Assembly (NCBI RefSeq): GCF_024343615.1
Contig: NZ_RJUB01000008.1
Location: 1 to 64,000, forward strand
Direction: 5' to 3'
DNA: 64,000 nucleotides
DNA from: Ferruginibacter sp. HRS2-29
GTDB lineage: Bacteria > Bacteroidota > Bacteroidia > Chitinophagales > Chitinophagaceae
This document shows positions 7,134 to 15,701 of this stretch, one piece after another (positions within the stretch are counted from its first letter, which is position 1; each line of letters starts with the position of its first letter). The notes under the pieces were generated by a model, which was not told the origin of the DNA, searched no databases, and was given only the letters and a program-made list of their open reading frames with translations. Made by a program: the position numbers and the translations under genes.

Positions 7134-7697
7134 TCAATTGACTCTCGGTTTCCATGCGACTTCCGGAACATTTAAAATATGCGCTGCAAAACGTGCCAAC
7201 ACAAATAAATAATCGCTCAGCCTGTTGAGATAGGTGATCACCAGCGGGTCTACAAAAACATTTTCTTCCTGCATGGCCACACAGATCCTTTCGGCCCTGC
7301 GGCAAACGCAGCGGGCAATATGAAAATTAGAGACCGTTGCATGCCCGCCCGGAAGTATGAACGATTTCATGACGGGTAATAGCTCATTCATCTTATCCAT
7401 TTCCTTTTCCAGCAGCTGAACATCCGCCTGTTTGAGATCAGGTATTTTCATCAGGGGCTCTTTTTCGGGATCGCAGGCCAGGGACGAACCGATGGTGAAC
7501 AAACGATCCTGTATTTCTTTTAAAATGAGATTGCTTTCCTCGTGAACAAACAGATCGTTCACCAGGCCGATAAAAGAATTGAGTTCATCTACCGTACCAT
7601 AACTTTCTATGCGCAGATGGCTTTTGGGTACTTTGGTTCCACCGATGAGACTTGTTTTGCCAAGGTCGCCGGTTTTGGTATAAATTTTCAATGCCAT
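7134..7697 (-). CDS. PduO-type cob(I)alamin adenosyltransferase
   Basis: 187 aa. It transfers the adenosyl group of ATP to cob(I)alamin, making adenosylcobalamin. The N-terminal ATP-binding signature appears as TKTGDLGKTSLIGGTKVPK at about residues 6-24, followed by YGTVDELNSFIGL. The conserved helix RCVCRRAERICVA and the motif YLNRLSDYLFVLAR near the C-terminus are typical of the family. Cytosolic. It is the last gene of a tight minus-strand operon (gatC, ABC ATPase, this gene), with 15 bases to the upstream gene. The partners do not suggest a cobalamin operon, and no cobalamin riboswitch is visible upstream. Adenosylcobalamin-dependent enzymes must be encoded elsewhere. Confidence 0.93.
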   Translation of the reverse strand: MALKIYTKTGDLGKTSLIGGTKVPKSHLRIESYGTVDELNSFIGLVNDLFVHEESNLILKEIQDRLFTIGSSLACDPEKEPLMKIPDLKQADVQLLEKEMDKMNELLPVMKSFILPGGHATVSNFHIARCVCRRAERICVAMQEENVFVDPLVITYLNRLSDYLFVLARFAAHILNVPEVAWKPRVN

Positions 7698-7712
7698 GAT
7701 GTAAAGTTGTAA

Positions 7713-8429
7713 TTATGAAGGCAGGCTCGAAAGCACGGGCTTTTCGTTGCGTTTGTCGGTTTCTATCAACCCATCTTTCAACCGCACTACACGATGTGCG
7801 AACGCGGAAATATCTTCTTCATGCGTTACGAGTATCACTGTATTTCCATCGGCATGGATTTTACCAAGGATATCCATGATCTCGTACGAAGTTTTGGAAT
7901 CGAGGTTACCGGTAGGTTCATCGGCAAGTATGATCGCAGGATTGTTGATCAGCGCCCTGGCGATGGCCACACGCTGGCATTGGCCACCACTGAGTTCGTT
8001 GGGTTTATGATCCATACGGTCTTCCAGCTTTACTTTACTCAATACACCCTCTGCCCTTTCGATGCGTTCTTTTTTGGAAACACCGCTATAGATGAGTGGT
8101 AATGCCACATTTTCAAGCGCCGTCAATCGCGGCAGCAGGTTGAATTGTTGAAATACGAAACCGATATCCCTGTTGCGCACCGCTGCAAGATCATCGTCGG
8201 GCATGCGGCTTACATCCTTTCCGTTCAGGATATATCTTCCACCTGTAGGTGAATCAAGGCAGCCGAGTATGTTCATCAGGGTAGACTTACCGCTACCGCT
8301 GGGCCCCATGAGCGCCACATATTCGTTTTTAAAAATATCCAGCGAAATGCCTTTCAATACAGGCAATTCCTGTTTACCCAAAAAGTAACTTTTGCGGATA
8401 TTTTCCAATTGCAGAATAGATGAAGCCAT
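7713..8429 (-). CDS. ABC transporter ATP-binding protein, MacB/LolD/FtsE type
   Basis: 238 aa. Walker A is GPSGSGKST (about residues 42-50), the ABC signature [15 protein letters not shown] is near 144, and Walker B with D-loop is [11 protein letters not shown] near 165-175, followed by the switch His in VTHEE. The order and spacing match the MacB/LolD/FtsE subfamily, which drives extrusion or lipoprotein release through a partner permease. No permease is adjacent, so the partner must be encoded elsewhere. The gene sits between gatC (9 bases upstream) and the adenosyltransferase gene (15 bases downstream) in one apparent operon. A second protein of this subfamily is encoded at 26932-27603. 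Confidence 0.92.
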   Translation of the reverse strand: MASSILQLENIRKSYFLGKQELPVLKGISLDIFKNEYVALMGPSGSGKSTLMNILGCLDSPTGGRYILNGKDVSRMPDDDLAAVRNRDIGFVFQQFNLLPRLTALENVALPLIYSGVSKKERIERAEGVLSKVKLEDRMDHKPNELSGGQCQRVAIARALINNPAIILADEPTGNLDSKTSYEIMDILGKIHADGNTVILVTHEEDISAFAHRVVRLKDGLIETDKRNEKPVLSSLPS

Positions 8430-8438
8430 AGGAGTAAT

Positions 8439-8729
8439 TTATTTTTTGATCACTTTAGGAACTTTAAAAAATGTGCCATCGTTTACCGCTGCATTCTTCA
8501 TCGCGTCTTCTGTGGAAAGCATTCCTTCCGTTTTGTCTGGACGCAATACGTTTTTGGAAGTGCCGATGTGCAGCAATGGTTCTACATGGCCGGTGTTTAC
8601 TTCGTCCATCTTGTGTACAAAATCGATCATGCGCTGCAGGTCTTTTTTGATCGCCGCTTTTTCATCCTGCGCAAATTCCAGCCTCGCCAGTTGCGCCAGT
8701 TTGTCTACCATCTGGTCATTTACTTCCAT
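8439..8729 (-). CDS. gatC: Asp/Glu-tRNA amidotransferase subunit C
   Basis: 96 aa from the ATG at 8729 (MEVNDQMVDKLAQLARLEF). An in-frame upstream extension exists but reads through the trpS/gatC palindrome and is not typical of the family. GatC is the small subunit of GatCAB, which amidates Glu-tRNA(Gln) or Asp-tRNA(Asn), wrapping around GatA. Family features: the N-terminal LAxLARLEF helix, a central DFVHKMDEVNT, and the LRPDKTEG motif. gatA and gatB are not here, as often when the genes are scattered. It is the first gene of a minus-strand operon divergent from trpS. Confidence 0.92.
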   Translation of the reverse strand: MEVNDQMVDKLAQLARLEFAQDEKAAIKKDLQRMIDFVHKMDEVNTGHVEPLLHIGTSKNVLRPDKTEGMLSTEDAMKNAAVNDGTFFKVPKVIKK

Positions 8730-8792
8730 ATAACAAAAATAACGGTTTAGTATCACAGGCGTGGGGAAATTTTGTATGAGTGGTGGGGTTTC

Positions 8793-8883
8793 TTCACCGC
8801 GGAGAAGAGAGGTGGCAGCGCGTTTACGCAGAAATTTTTGATCCTCTGCGTAAACGCTGTTTTCTCTGGTTCTCTGCGGTGAA
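8793..8883. repeat. Nested inverted repeats between gatC and trpS
   Basis: Outer arms TTCACCGCGGAGAA (8793-8806) and TTCTCTGCGGTGAA (8870-8883) have one mismatch. Inner arms GCGTTTACGCAGA (8820-8832) and TCTGCGTAAACGC (8845-8857) are a perfect 13-bp stem with a 12-base loop. It lies in a divergent promoter region, just upstream of the putative trpS -7 element, so it is not a simple terminator. Confidence 0.88.
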
Positions 8884-8900
8884 AAGCTTTCGCATTTTAG

Positions 8901-8908
8901 TATCTTCG
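8901..8908 (+). promoter_or_regulatory. Promoter -7-like element TATCTTCG of trpS
   Basis: Matches TAnnTTTG with one change, 17 bases before the trpS start codon. A matching -33 element is not clear. Confidence 0.45.
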
Positions 8909-8925
8909 CCGAAATTATTTTTGAG

Positions 8926-9927
8926 ATGATAGATAAGAAAATTGTAATGAGCGGTATCCGTCCTACGGGTTTTTTGCACCTGGGCAACTACTTCGGCGCT
9001 ATCCGCAATTATGTGAAACTACAGAATGAATTTGAATGTTATTTCATGGTGGCGGACCTGCATTCGCTTACCACGCATCCCGATACAAAAGAACTGAAAG
9101 GCAATGTACACAGGGTATTGGCCGAAAACATCGCCTGCGGCCTCGACCCTGAAAAAGCGGCTTTTTATTGCCAGAGCCACGTATACGAAACCGGTGAATT
9201 ATACCTTTACCTCAACATGCTGGCCTATAAGGGCGAACTGGAAAAAACGGTGACTTTTAAAGAAAAAGCCAGGTTGAGCCCCGACAATATCAATGCCGGC
9301 TTGCTGACCTACCCGGTATTGCAGGCGGCTGACATCCTTCTCCACAGGGCGACTTATGTTCCCGTAGGGAAAGACCAGGAACAGCACCTCGAAATGGCAC
9401 GTACCTATGTAAATCGTTTCAACCACCGGTATGGAGAAGTTTTTCCGGAGCCGGTGGCGTTCAATTATAACCTCGATCTCATCAAAGTGCCTTCATTGGA
9501 TGGTACCGGAAAAATGAGTAAAAGTGAAAACCAGATGGCCACGCTTTACCTGGCGGACGATGATGATACGATCCGTAAAAAAGTGATGAAAGCCAAAACG
9601 GATGCGGGGCCTACGGAAAAGAATTCGGAAAAGCCGGATTACATCGCCAATATATTCCAGCTGATGAAACTGGTGAGTATCGAAGAAGTGATCGCAAAAT
9701 TTGAACATGACTTCAATGAATGCACTATACGCTACGGCGATATGAAAAAGCAACTGGCAGAAGATATGGTGCAGTTCATTTCTCCTATCCGCCAGAAAGC
9801 CAGCGATATGCTCAACAATCCGTCCTACCTGCAGGAAGTGATGGAAAAAGGTGCTGAAAAAGCCCGGAAAAGTGCCGCCGCAACAATGTCGCTGGTGCGG
9901 GAATCGATGGGTTTAAAATATTTTTAA
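8926..9927 (+). CDS. trpS: Tryptophanyl-tRNA synthetase
   Basis: 333 aa, the standard bacterial length. It charges tRNA(Trp) with tryptophan using ATP. The class I signatures are both visible: HLGN at 18-21 (HIGH-equivalent, after SGIRPTGF) and KMSKS at 196-200. PVGKDQEQHLEMAR near 146-159 belongs to the Rossmann-fold substrate-binding region. Divergent from gatC, 196 bases apart. It is followed 80 bases later by the deoxynucleoside kinase gene, which seems to have its own promoter. No T-box or Trp-leader is seen upstream, only a palindromic repeat. Confidence 0.97.
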   Translation: MIDKKIVMSGIRPTGFLHLGNYFGAIRNYVKLQNEFECYFMVADLHSLTTHPDTKELKGNVHRVLAENIACGLDPEKAAFYCQSHVYETGELYLYLNMLAYKGELEKTVTFKEKARLSPDNINAGLLTYPVLQAADILLHRATYVPVGKDQEQHLEMARTYVNRFNHRYGEVFPEPVAFNYNLDLIKVPSLDGTGKMSKSENQMATLYLADDDDTIRKKVMKAKTDAGPTEKNSEKPDYIANIFQLMKLVSIEEVIAKFEHDFNECTIRYGDMKKQLAEDMVQFISPIRQKASDMLNNPSYLQEVMEKGAEKARKSAAATMSLVRESMGLKYF

Positions 9928-9967
9928 TAAAGGGTGAAAACCTTGTGAAGTTTGACATAAATACGCT

Positions 9968-9975
9968 TACATTCG
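9968..9975 (+). promoter_or_regulatory. Promoter -7-like element TACATTCG
   Basis: TAnnTTCG variant 32 bases before the deoxynucleoside kinase start. It sits inside a small palindrome (CTTACATTCGTAAG). Assignment is by resemblance only. Confidence 0.35.
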
Positions 9976-10007
9976 TAAGAAGTATCTCATAACACGAATA
10001 TCGGATC

Positions 10008-10643
10008 ATGGCCAAAGCAAAAAAACCAAAACACATTGCGATTGCAGGAAATATAGGTGCCGGAAAGACCACACTTACAGAAATGCTGAGTAAACATTAC
10101 AAATGGATCCCTCAGTTTGAAGACGTAGACCATAATCCTTACCTCAACGATTTTTACGAGGATATGCCCCGCTGGAGTTTCAACCTGCAGATATTTTTCC
10201 TGAACAGCAGACTGAATCAATTGCTGGAGATCCATCGCGGTACAGAAACAGTTATACAAGACAGGACGATCTATGAAGATGCGAACATATTTGCCCCCAA
10301 CCTGCATGACATGCAACTGATGGGTAAAAGGGATTTTGAAAATTATTATAAATTCTTCGAGACCTTGAAATCGATGGTGCAGCCGCCTGATCTATTGATC
10401 TATCTGAAAGCATCGGTGCCTACATTGGTAGCACAGATACAGAAACGCGGCCGTGAATATGAAGAAAATATCCGCCTGGATTACCTGAAAAAACTGAATG
10501 ATTATTACAATAGCTGGATCGATACTTACAAAGAAGGCCCCTTGCTGATCATTGATGCAGATAATAATAAGTTTGCAGAAAATGATGAAGATCTGGGTAA
10601 GATCATTAACCAGATCGATTCGCAGTTGTTTGGATTATTTTGA
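10008..10643 (+). CDS. Deoxynucleoside kinase
   Basis: 211 aa. It phosphorylates deoxynucleosides with ATP for nucleotide salvage. The P-loop GNIGAGKT is at residues 14-21. The following FEDVDHNPYLNDFYEDM, the QDRTIYED motif (equivalent to the ERS/DRS signature) and a lid region KRGREYEENIRLDYLKKLN match the dCK/dGK family, which in Bacteroidota are usually deoxyadenosine or deoxyguanosine kinases. Specificity cannot be fixed from sequence alone. Cytosolic. It follows trpS in the same direction and is closed by a hairpin terminator 70 bases downstream. Confidence 0.92.
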   Translation: MAKAKKPKHIAIAGNIGAGKTTLTEMLSKHYKWIPQFEDVDHNPYLNDFYEDMPRWSFNLQIFFLNSRLNQLLEIHRGTETVIQDRTIYEDANIFAPNLHDMQLMGKRDFENYYKFFETLKSMVQPPDLLIYLKASVPTLVAQIQKRGREYEENIRLDYLKKLNDYYNSWIDTYKEGPLLIIDADNNKFAENDEDLGKIINQIDSQLFGLF

Positions 10644-10712
10644 TTACACGAATTATAGCGAATTACACGAATTGGCGAAGATTGCCGCTGTAAATTTTAT
10701 GAAAGAAACTAT

Positions 10713-10735
10713 ATCCTGCTTCGGCAGGATTTTTA
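10713..10735 (+). terminator. Rho-independent terminator
   Basis: ATCCTGC (10713-10719) and GCAGGAT (10724-10730) with a TTCG tetraloop, followed by TTTTA. It ends the deoxynucleoside kinase transcript. Confidence 0.85.
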
Positions 10736-10840
10736 TTTAAAACACGAATTTCATGAAGGAAATGCAGCCCCATCTTTACACTTCATGTAATTGCGGAAAC
10801 TAAATCCCTAAACCCTCTAAACTTCCTAAACTCCTAAACC

Positions 10841-11497
10841 CTAATCTATCAATTGGTTCTTCATGGCATAGAATACCAGCCCTACAGAGTTCTTTACGCC
10901 AAAACGTTCCATCAGCCTGTCTTTGATGGCCTCTACAGTACGGGCGCTGATGCTCATCTTCTGGGCAATTTCGGTAGCGGTAAATTCCATACACACCAAT
11001 GTGAGCACCTCTTTTTCCCTGTCGCTGAGCACGACTTCTGTGGTAAGGGAAGGGTTGAATTTCTGTTTGCTGTAATTCTTTTTGATCAGCACCTTATTCA
11101 CGAAAGGATTGAGGTAAAAACCGGTACGCATCACATCCATGATGGCACGCCTGATCTCGGCAGGATCGGTACTTTTTAAAAGGTATCCTGCGGCCCCGCA
11201 ATCCATGAGGTGGCCTACGAAACGTTCGTCTTCATACATAGTGAGGATGATGACACGGATATTGGGGTAATTTTTGGTAATGACTTTTGTAGCATCGATG
11301 CCGTCTTTGATAGGCATTTTCAGATCACAAAGAATAACATCGGGTAAAGAATCGGGAACCTTCTGGATCAGGTCTTCACCATTATCAGCTTCCATTACAA
11401 AACGGATATTGGCATAAGGCCTGAGGGAGAGGATCACACCTTTCCGAAAGATCTTATGATCGTCTGCTATCGCAACTTTAATCTGTTCTGAAGACAT
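10841..11497 (-). CDS. NarL/LuxR-family response regulator
   Basis: 218 aa. The receiver domain covers residues ~5-122, with acidic pocket D12/D13 (IADDH), phospho-acceptor D58 (ILCDLKMP), T86 and K108. A LuxR-type helix-turn-helix follows at about 150-215 (LSDREKEVLTLVCMEFTATE, then KMSISARTVEAIKDRLMERFGVKN). It binds DNA when phosphorylated. The histidine kinase gene lies 80 bases upstream in the same direction and is its likely partner. The protein is one of three closely similar regulators within 7 kb (also 13778 and 16621). Confidence 0.93.
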   Translation of the reverse strand: MSSEQIKVAIADDHKIFRKGVILSLRPYANIRFVMEADNGEDLIQKVPDSLPDVILCDLKMPIKDGIDATKVITKNYPNIRVIILTMYEDERFVGHLMDCGAAGYLLKSTDPAEIRRAIMDVMRTGFYLNPFVNKVLIKKNYSKQKFNPSLTTEVVLSDREKEVLTLVCMEFTATEIAQKMSISARTVEAIKDRLMERFGVKNSVGLVFYAMKNQLID

Positions 11498-11577
11498 ACT
11501 TTGGGGGCTAATAATAATATAGTCGTTACAAAAATAAGGGTTTTGTAAACAGGGCTACGTAAATATACTTCGAAAAA

Positions 11578-12402
11578 TTAAATGATCGATTCCTTAGGTA
11601 TCTCTAATGTGACCTTGTAGTAGGTCTGGCTCGAATCGATTTCAAAGAGAATACGGCCATTCAACACCTTGATACGGCTGGCGATATTTTTTAGTCCAAG
11701 GCCGCTGGAAGTGTGGTTCAGTTTATCGAACTCAGATTGTACGATCCCTTTGCCGTCGTGGTGCAGGCGGATATAGAGATTGTTGGTGGTGGCGTTTTGT
11801 GTAAGATGTATGAAAGCGGAATTACTGTGTTTGATGATATTATTGACCAGTTCCTGAATAACCCGAAATACAAGGAGTTCCTGCTCTACTTTCAAACGTT
11901 CGCGGTAATCATGAAAACGTGCGCTGGCGTTGATGGTACCGCTGCCGCTGATCTTTTGGAAGAGATCGGTAGTAGCGCTTTCAAGGCCGAAATTCTTTAA
12001 TGTAGGCGGCATCAGGCTATGGCTGATATTGCGGATGAGCAGGATGGCGTCATCCAGAATTTGTTTGGCGCTGAAAATACTTTGGAGTTGCTGAGGTTTG
12101 TCTTGGTTGACGAGGTTTTCGTTGAGATAAAGCCTTGCAGTTGCCAGCAATGGCCCTGCATCATCATGCAGATCAGCTGCAATGCGCTGCCTTTCTTCTT
12201 CCTGGAAACGAATACTTGCATTGAGATATATCTGCTGTTTCTCCGCTTCCAGCTTTTTCATCTGGATATGATAGCGGATAACTTTGCGCTGATGCATGAT
12301 CACAAATACGATAATCCCCACTGCCAGAGTGATCATTCCTACCGACCCAATAAACATTAGCTTCGATACATCCGAACTTGCTGATACCTGTAGAAAAAAC
12401 AT
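11578..12402 (-). CDS. Sensor histidine kinase, HisKA_3 (NarX/DegS) type
   Basis: 274 aa. One membrane helix at ~16-36 near the N-terminus, with almost no extracytoplasmic part, then a coiled-coil linker and the dimerisation/phospho-acceptor motif EEERQRIAADLHDDAG with H79. The ATPase part has the N box ELVNNIIKHSNSAF and G box SSGLGLKNIASR. This kind pairs with NarL/LuxR regulators such as the one encoded next. Having no sensory domain of its own, it may take its signal from the multi-pass membrane protein encoded 6 bases upstream. Confidence 0.9.
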   Translation of the reverse strand: MFFLQVSASSDVSKLMFIGSVGMITLAVGIIVFVIMHQRKVIRYHIQMKKLEAEKQQIYLNASIRFQEEERQRIAADLHDDAGPLLATARLYLNENLVNQDKPQQLQSIFSAKQILDDAILLIRNISHSLMPPTLKNFGLESATTDLFQKISGSGTINASARFHDYRERLKVEQELLVFRVIQELVNNIIKHSNSAFIHLTQNATTNNLYIRLHHDGKGIVQSEFDKLNHTSSGLGLKNIASRIKVLNGRILFEIDSSQTYYKVTLEIPKESII

Positions 12403-12408
12403 CTGGCG

Positions 12409-13077
12409 TTACAATTTTTTAGAGTTAGTGACTGTAAATTCATCCAGGTTTATATCAGTAGGTATTCGTAATTCGTCATCGCTTATTTCTATGGGCTCGT
12501 TTGGCAATAATGACAAACTGAGGATAAAATTCTTAGTTATCGTAACAAAACTGTATATAAGTATCATTTGCTTTTTAAATTCTGGTGTACTTGCCGGGTT
12601 ACTAAATAAGAAAAAGAAGAAATTTCCCGTGAAGTATAGAAAGAACGCTACACAAATCCAAAATGTTGTGGACTGATACAAAGGATAGATAATAACAGTC
12701 TTCATCTTTTCATAGAAAAAATAAATTATGAAGACAATAAACAGTAGAAATTCAATAACAGAAGGGTATTTATTTAGTTTATGTAAATCAGAAACAAAAT
12801 AAAAATACACGGATATCAATGTAAAAGCTACTATTGAATATTTTAATAGAGTTATAATGAGTTGATTTTTTAGCACACTCATTAAGAAATAAGCAATGAC
12901 TGCATATTCAAATATTGTATAAAACTTCAAAATCAGAATATAACTAGCTTGCGATCTAAAGATCTGAAGTGTGATAAATCCCGCAGAAGCAAATACTGCC
13001 AGGAAGATTGAATACATAAAAAAAACCTTTAATGCTTTTGTATTTAATTTTTTATAAAAAAAAATACAAAAGATCAA
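12409..13077 (-). CDS. Multi-pass membrane protein in the histidine kinase operon
   Basis: 222 aa. About six to seven hydrophobic helices fill residues 1-190 (for example VFFMYSIFLAVFASAGF, IFEYAVIAYFLMSVL, IEFLLFIVFIIYFFY, WICVAFFLYFTGNFFFF), and a ~30-residue acidic soluble tail ends the protein. I do not recognise a named family. It is the first gene of a three-gene unit with the histidine kinase (6-base gap) and response regulator, so a sensory membrane role is a reasonable inference. Strongly AT-rich codon use compared with the kinase gene. Confidence 0.75.
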   Translation of the reverse strand: MIFCIFFYKKLNTKALKVFFMYSIFLAVFASAGFITLQIFRSQASYILILKFYTIFEYAVIAYFLMSVLKNQLIITLLKYSIVAFTLISVYFYFVSDLHKLNKYPSVIEFLLFIVFIIYFFYEKMKTVIIYPLYQSTTFWICVAFFLYFTGNFFFFLFSNPASTPEFKKQMILIYSFVTITKNFILSLSLLPNEPIEISDDELRIPTDINLDEFTVTNSKKL

Positions 13078-13777
13078 AGGTAGAATCTCGGTAGAAAATG
13101 TAATATAAGTAAGTGTATTTGAGATAAACAGTTATTTTAGTATGAAACAAAAATAACTAACTGTTTATCAAAATCAAAATATACTTAGAAACAAAACAAT
13201 TCCAATAAATCCAACAGGTTTAAAACTCCGCTAAACATAATAAAATAAAATTTCAGTGGTTTACGATTAAATATCAGTACAAACTTGCCCCTATTTTAAT
13301 TTTGAAACAATTGATGAACATCAACCCGTATTTATACGTTTGATATAAAACTCAATACCAGTAAGGATTTCACCTCCAAAAAAGGGAAAAAGCCCTGATT
13401 AAATTAAGGTAGATATACGATTCAAATATAGTAATTTTACTATTAAGTTTGACCGTAACTTTACGAGGGTAATTTTACTTATTAGACAAAATGTGGATAA
13501 ACCTGTGGATAAGCGCCCTTTTTAGGGTCGAATTTATCAAACTCTTCAATTGTATGAGTGATTGGGGTAGAAACCGGTCACCATTCCAAGAACGAAACTT
13601 CTAAAAAAATATTTTACAAAAGTAGATATACGTATAAAAACAATCGTATTTTTACTATAACAAAAATTCTAAAATATTGATTATTAGTAACATATTCATC
13701 TACAAGGAAGTTTTTTTCTGTTAAGAGAAAGTTATTCCCTAACTTCAACCTGTTAATACTAACCCCCATAGTTAACA
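13078..13777. other. AT-rich divergent region with DnaA boxes (candidate origin)
   Basis: 700 bases without a credible gene, between divergent regulatory genes. Two perfect DnaA boxes TGTGGATAA lie in direct repeat at 13492-13500 and 13504-13512. Just left are three copies of GTAAYTTTAC at 13431, 13455 and 13469. GTAGATATACG occurs at 13409 and again at 13622. A very AT-rich stretch fills 13600-13700. This is the composition of a replication origin, but it could also be a DnaA-controlled promoter region for the regulator gene at 13778. Confidence 0.4.
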
Positions 13778-14443
13778 ATGTCTACCGAGAACCTCATTAA
13801 GATCGCCATAGCCGACGATCATAAGATATTTAGAGATGGTATAAAAATGGCGCTATCCGGCAAGCCCAACCTCAAAATGCTTTGGGAAGCCGAAGATGGT
13901 AAGGATATGATGCATAAGATCGCCATCAAAAAGCCCGATGTATTATTAATGGATATCAGGATGCCCGAAATTGACGGTATTAATGGTATTCAGCTCATCA
14001 GGAAAGAATTTGAAGATATCAAGATCATCGTACTGACCATGTATGACGATCAGCAGATGATTTCCAAAATGATGGAAATGGGGGCAAATGCATACCTCAC
14101 CAAAACAACAGATCCCGAGGAAATTTACGAAGCGATACTGACCTGCATGAACGACGATTTTTATTTTAACGAACTCGTTAATAAGGCCGTAATGGGCAGG
14201 TTGATGCAAAAAAAGAATGTACGCCAACATTACGGATCGAATACCCCTATCCATTTCAACGAAAAAGAGATCAAGATCCTTCAGCTACTGGCAGAGGATA
14301 AAACAACAGAAGAAATATCCAAAACCATTTTTCTAAGCCCGCGTACTATAGAAACCATTCGCCAGAATATGAAAACCAAGGTGAATGCTAAAACCATCGG
14401 GGGGCTGATCATGTATGGAATGAGGAATAAACTTATTGAATAA
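13778..14443 (+). CDS. NarL/LuxR-family response regulator (orphan)
   Basis: 221 aa. Receiver domain at ~6-125 with IADDH (D13, D14), phospho-acceptor D59 (LLMDIRMP), T87 and K109. LuxR helix-turn-helix at ~155-218 (FNEKEIKILQLLAEDKTTEE, then FLSPRTIETIRQNMKTKVNAK). No histidine kinase is adjacent, so it may be driven by the kinase encoded at 11578 or by another. It lies directly downstream of the DnaA-box region, divergent from the kinase operon. The same architecture and much the same wording as the regulators at 10841 and 16621 points to local duplication. Confidence 0.92.
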   Translation: MSTENLIKIAIADDHKIFRDGIKMALSGKPNLKMLWEAEDGKDMMHKIAIKKPDVLLMDIRMPEIDGINGIQLIRKEFEDIKIIVLTMYDDQQMISKMMEMGANAYLTKTTDPEEIYEAILTCMNDDFYFNELVNKAVMGRLMQKKNVRQHYGSNTPIHFNEKEIKILQLLAEDKTTEEISKTIFLSPRTIETIRQNMKTKVNAKTIGGLIMYGMRNKLIE

Positions 14444-14523
14444 TTTTCGAAAAATAAAGCAAATAATAATAGCCCAAAACTTGCATAATTTATTTTTTAG
14501 TACTTTATTGCGAAAAATAAATT

Positions 14524-15540
14524 ATGGCTCCCGTACCCAATCCTCAAAAAAAGTCCGCTCCTGCGGATGACACTTCAGGCGTTCCAAATAAAATTCAACA
14601 ATATCTTACCGGAGTAGTTACTTTATTCCTGTTTGCAGGCGTTATTATAATTGCGCTTTCACAAATGAGTTTTTATTCGCAGTGGTTCAATGATTTTACC
14701 GACCAAGCTATAAGAGCTAGTTTAAAATTAATTGGATCTGCATTACTGGGGAGTGGAGTATTTACCGCGATAATTAAATCAGATTCATATGCGAAAATAT
14801 TTTCCAAAATTATTGGAGAAATAATATGGTCGAAGAAGTTTATTGAAAAAAGACAAGATAAAGAAGAACTTTGGAGTATGGTAAGCAGTGTGATGTATGA
14901 AGAGAAATTCCCAGATATAAATGAAGATTTGGAAAAGATTATTATGTATGAGTACTTACCTACAAACCAAGAATACTATATACAAGATTATAAATTCCTT
15001 GTTAATATTAACCATAAGGTTGGGGATTTTTGGCAACAAAATGAAACAATTTCGTTTAATATTATCCCAAAACAAAAGGGAATTAAGTTTACTCATGAGG
15101 TAATGACAAGTATCCAGCACCCTTTAGGAAATATACAAGGAAATGATTTAACAGCCTGTAAAGTCACTCGGGTTATGGTAAATGATGAAGATGCAAATAT
15201 GACGATTCCTGATTCTGTTATAGAAGACGGATACACAAAACATTCAATGTCAATCCCTTTAGAATCGGATTGCGCTGAGTATAGGGTTCAAATTCAAAGA
15301 GAAAAAATGGTGGATTCAATTGCCAATAATGATAAAAGGATGTTTTCCACCCATATTGTAAAAGACATGGAGATTACTGTAATTTCTAGAGTGGGTATAA
15401 ATATTGGATTACATCCAGGAGGAACCATTAATTCGTTTATACCATCAGACCCGGAAATTAATGGAAACTCAAAAATGATGAAATGGGCATATAAAGGACT
15501 AATTTTGCCTAAACAAGGGTTTATTTTGATATTTAAATAA
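14524..15540 (+). CDS. Two-TM membrane protein of unknown function
   Basis: 338 aa. A Pro-rich cytosolic start is followed by membrane helices at ~28-47 and ~66-85, then ~250 residues of soluble domain that begins helical (residues 90-135) and looks beta-rich later. I do not recognise the family. The plan of two N-terminal helices plus a beta-rich cytosolic domain resembles 2TM effectors of nucleotide-signalling defence systems such as Cap15, but no cyclase gene is nearby, so this is only a comparison. Markedly AT-rich against the flanks. A 21-residue peptide gene follows 45 bases downstream, before a terminator. Confidence 0.6.
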   Translation: MAPVPNPQKKSAPADDTSGVPNKIQQYLTGVVTLFLFAGVIIIALSQMSFYSQWFNDFTDQAIRASLKLIGSALLGSGVFTAIIKSDSYAKIFSKIIGEIIWSKKFIEKRQDKEELWSMVSSVMYEEKFPDINEDLEKIIMYEYLPTNQEYYIQDYKFLVNINHKVGDFWQQNETISFNIIPKQKGIKFTHEVMTSIQHPLGNIQGNDLTACKVTRVMVNDEDANMTIPDSVIEDGYTKHSMSIPLESDCAEYRVQIQREKMVDSIANNDKRMFSTHIVKDMEITVISRVGINIGLHPGGTINSFIPSDPEINGNSKMMKWAYKGLILPKQGFILIFK

Positions 15541-15585
15541 TATTATTATCTTTAACTACGTTTCTTAACCAATAAAAATAAAATT

Positions 15586-15651
15586 ATGGCAACAGTTAAA
15601 ACAGCAAGAATTTCTTCGATTTTGCGAACACCTGACGATAATTGGGGATAA
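15586..15651 (+). CDS. Possible 21-residue peptide gene
   Basis: ATG to TAA encodes 21 residues, starting MATVKTARISS and ending TPDDNWG. Support: an A-rich translation start region typical of Bacteroidota, a position 45 bases after the 2-TM protein gene in the same direction, and a hairpin terminator 26 bases after the stop. The N-terminal half is basic and amphipathic; the end is acidic with one Trp. No Cys, so no disulfide or lanthionine chemistry. It could be a signal or small regulatory peptide, a precursor peptide, or a chance short frame. A comparison with relatives would decide. Confidence 0.4.
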   Translation: MATVKTARISSILRTPDDNWG

Positions 15652-15676
15652 CAATCCCTTTTTTTAATCATATTAA

Positions 15677-15701
15677 GACCGTCTCATTGAGATGGTTTTT
15701 T
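15677..15701 (+). terminator. Rho-independent terminator
   Basis: ACCGTCTC (15678-15685), loop ATT, GAGATGGT (15689-15696) with one G-U pair, then a T run. It ends the unit holding the 2-TM protein and the short peptide. Confidence 0.82.

Noticed and set aside
8439..8987. Longer GatC with an 85-residue N-terminal extension
   Set aside because: The extension is translated from the nested palindrome and trpS promoter region and runs past the trpS start; the family start at 8729 fits exactly.
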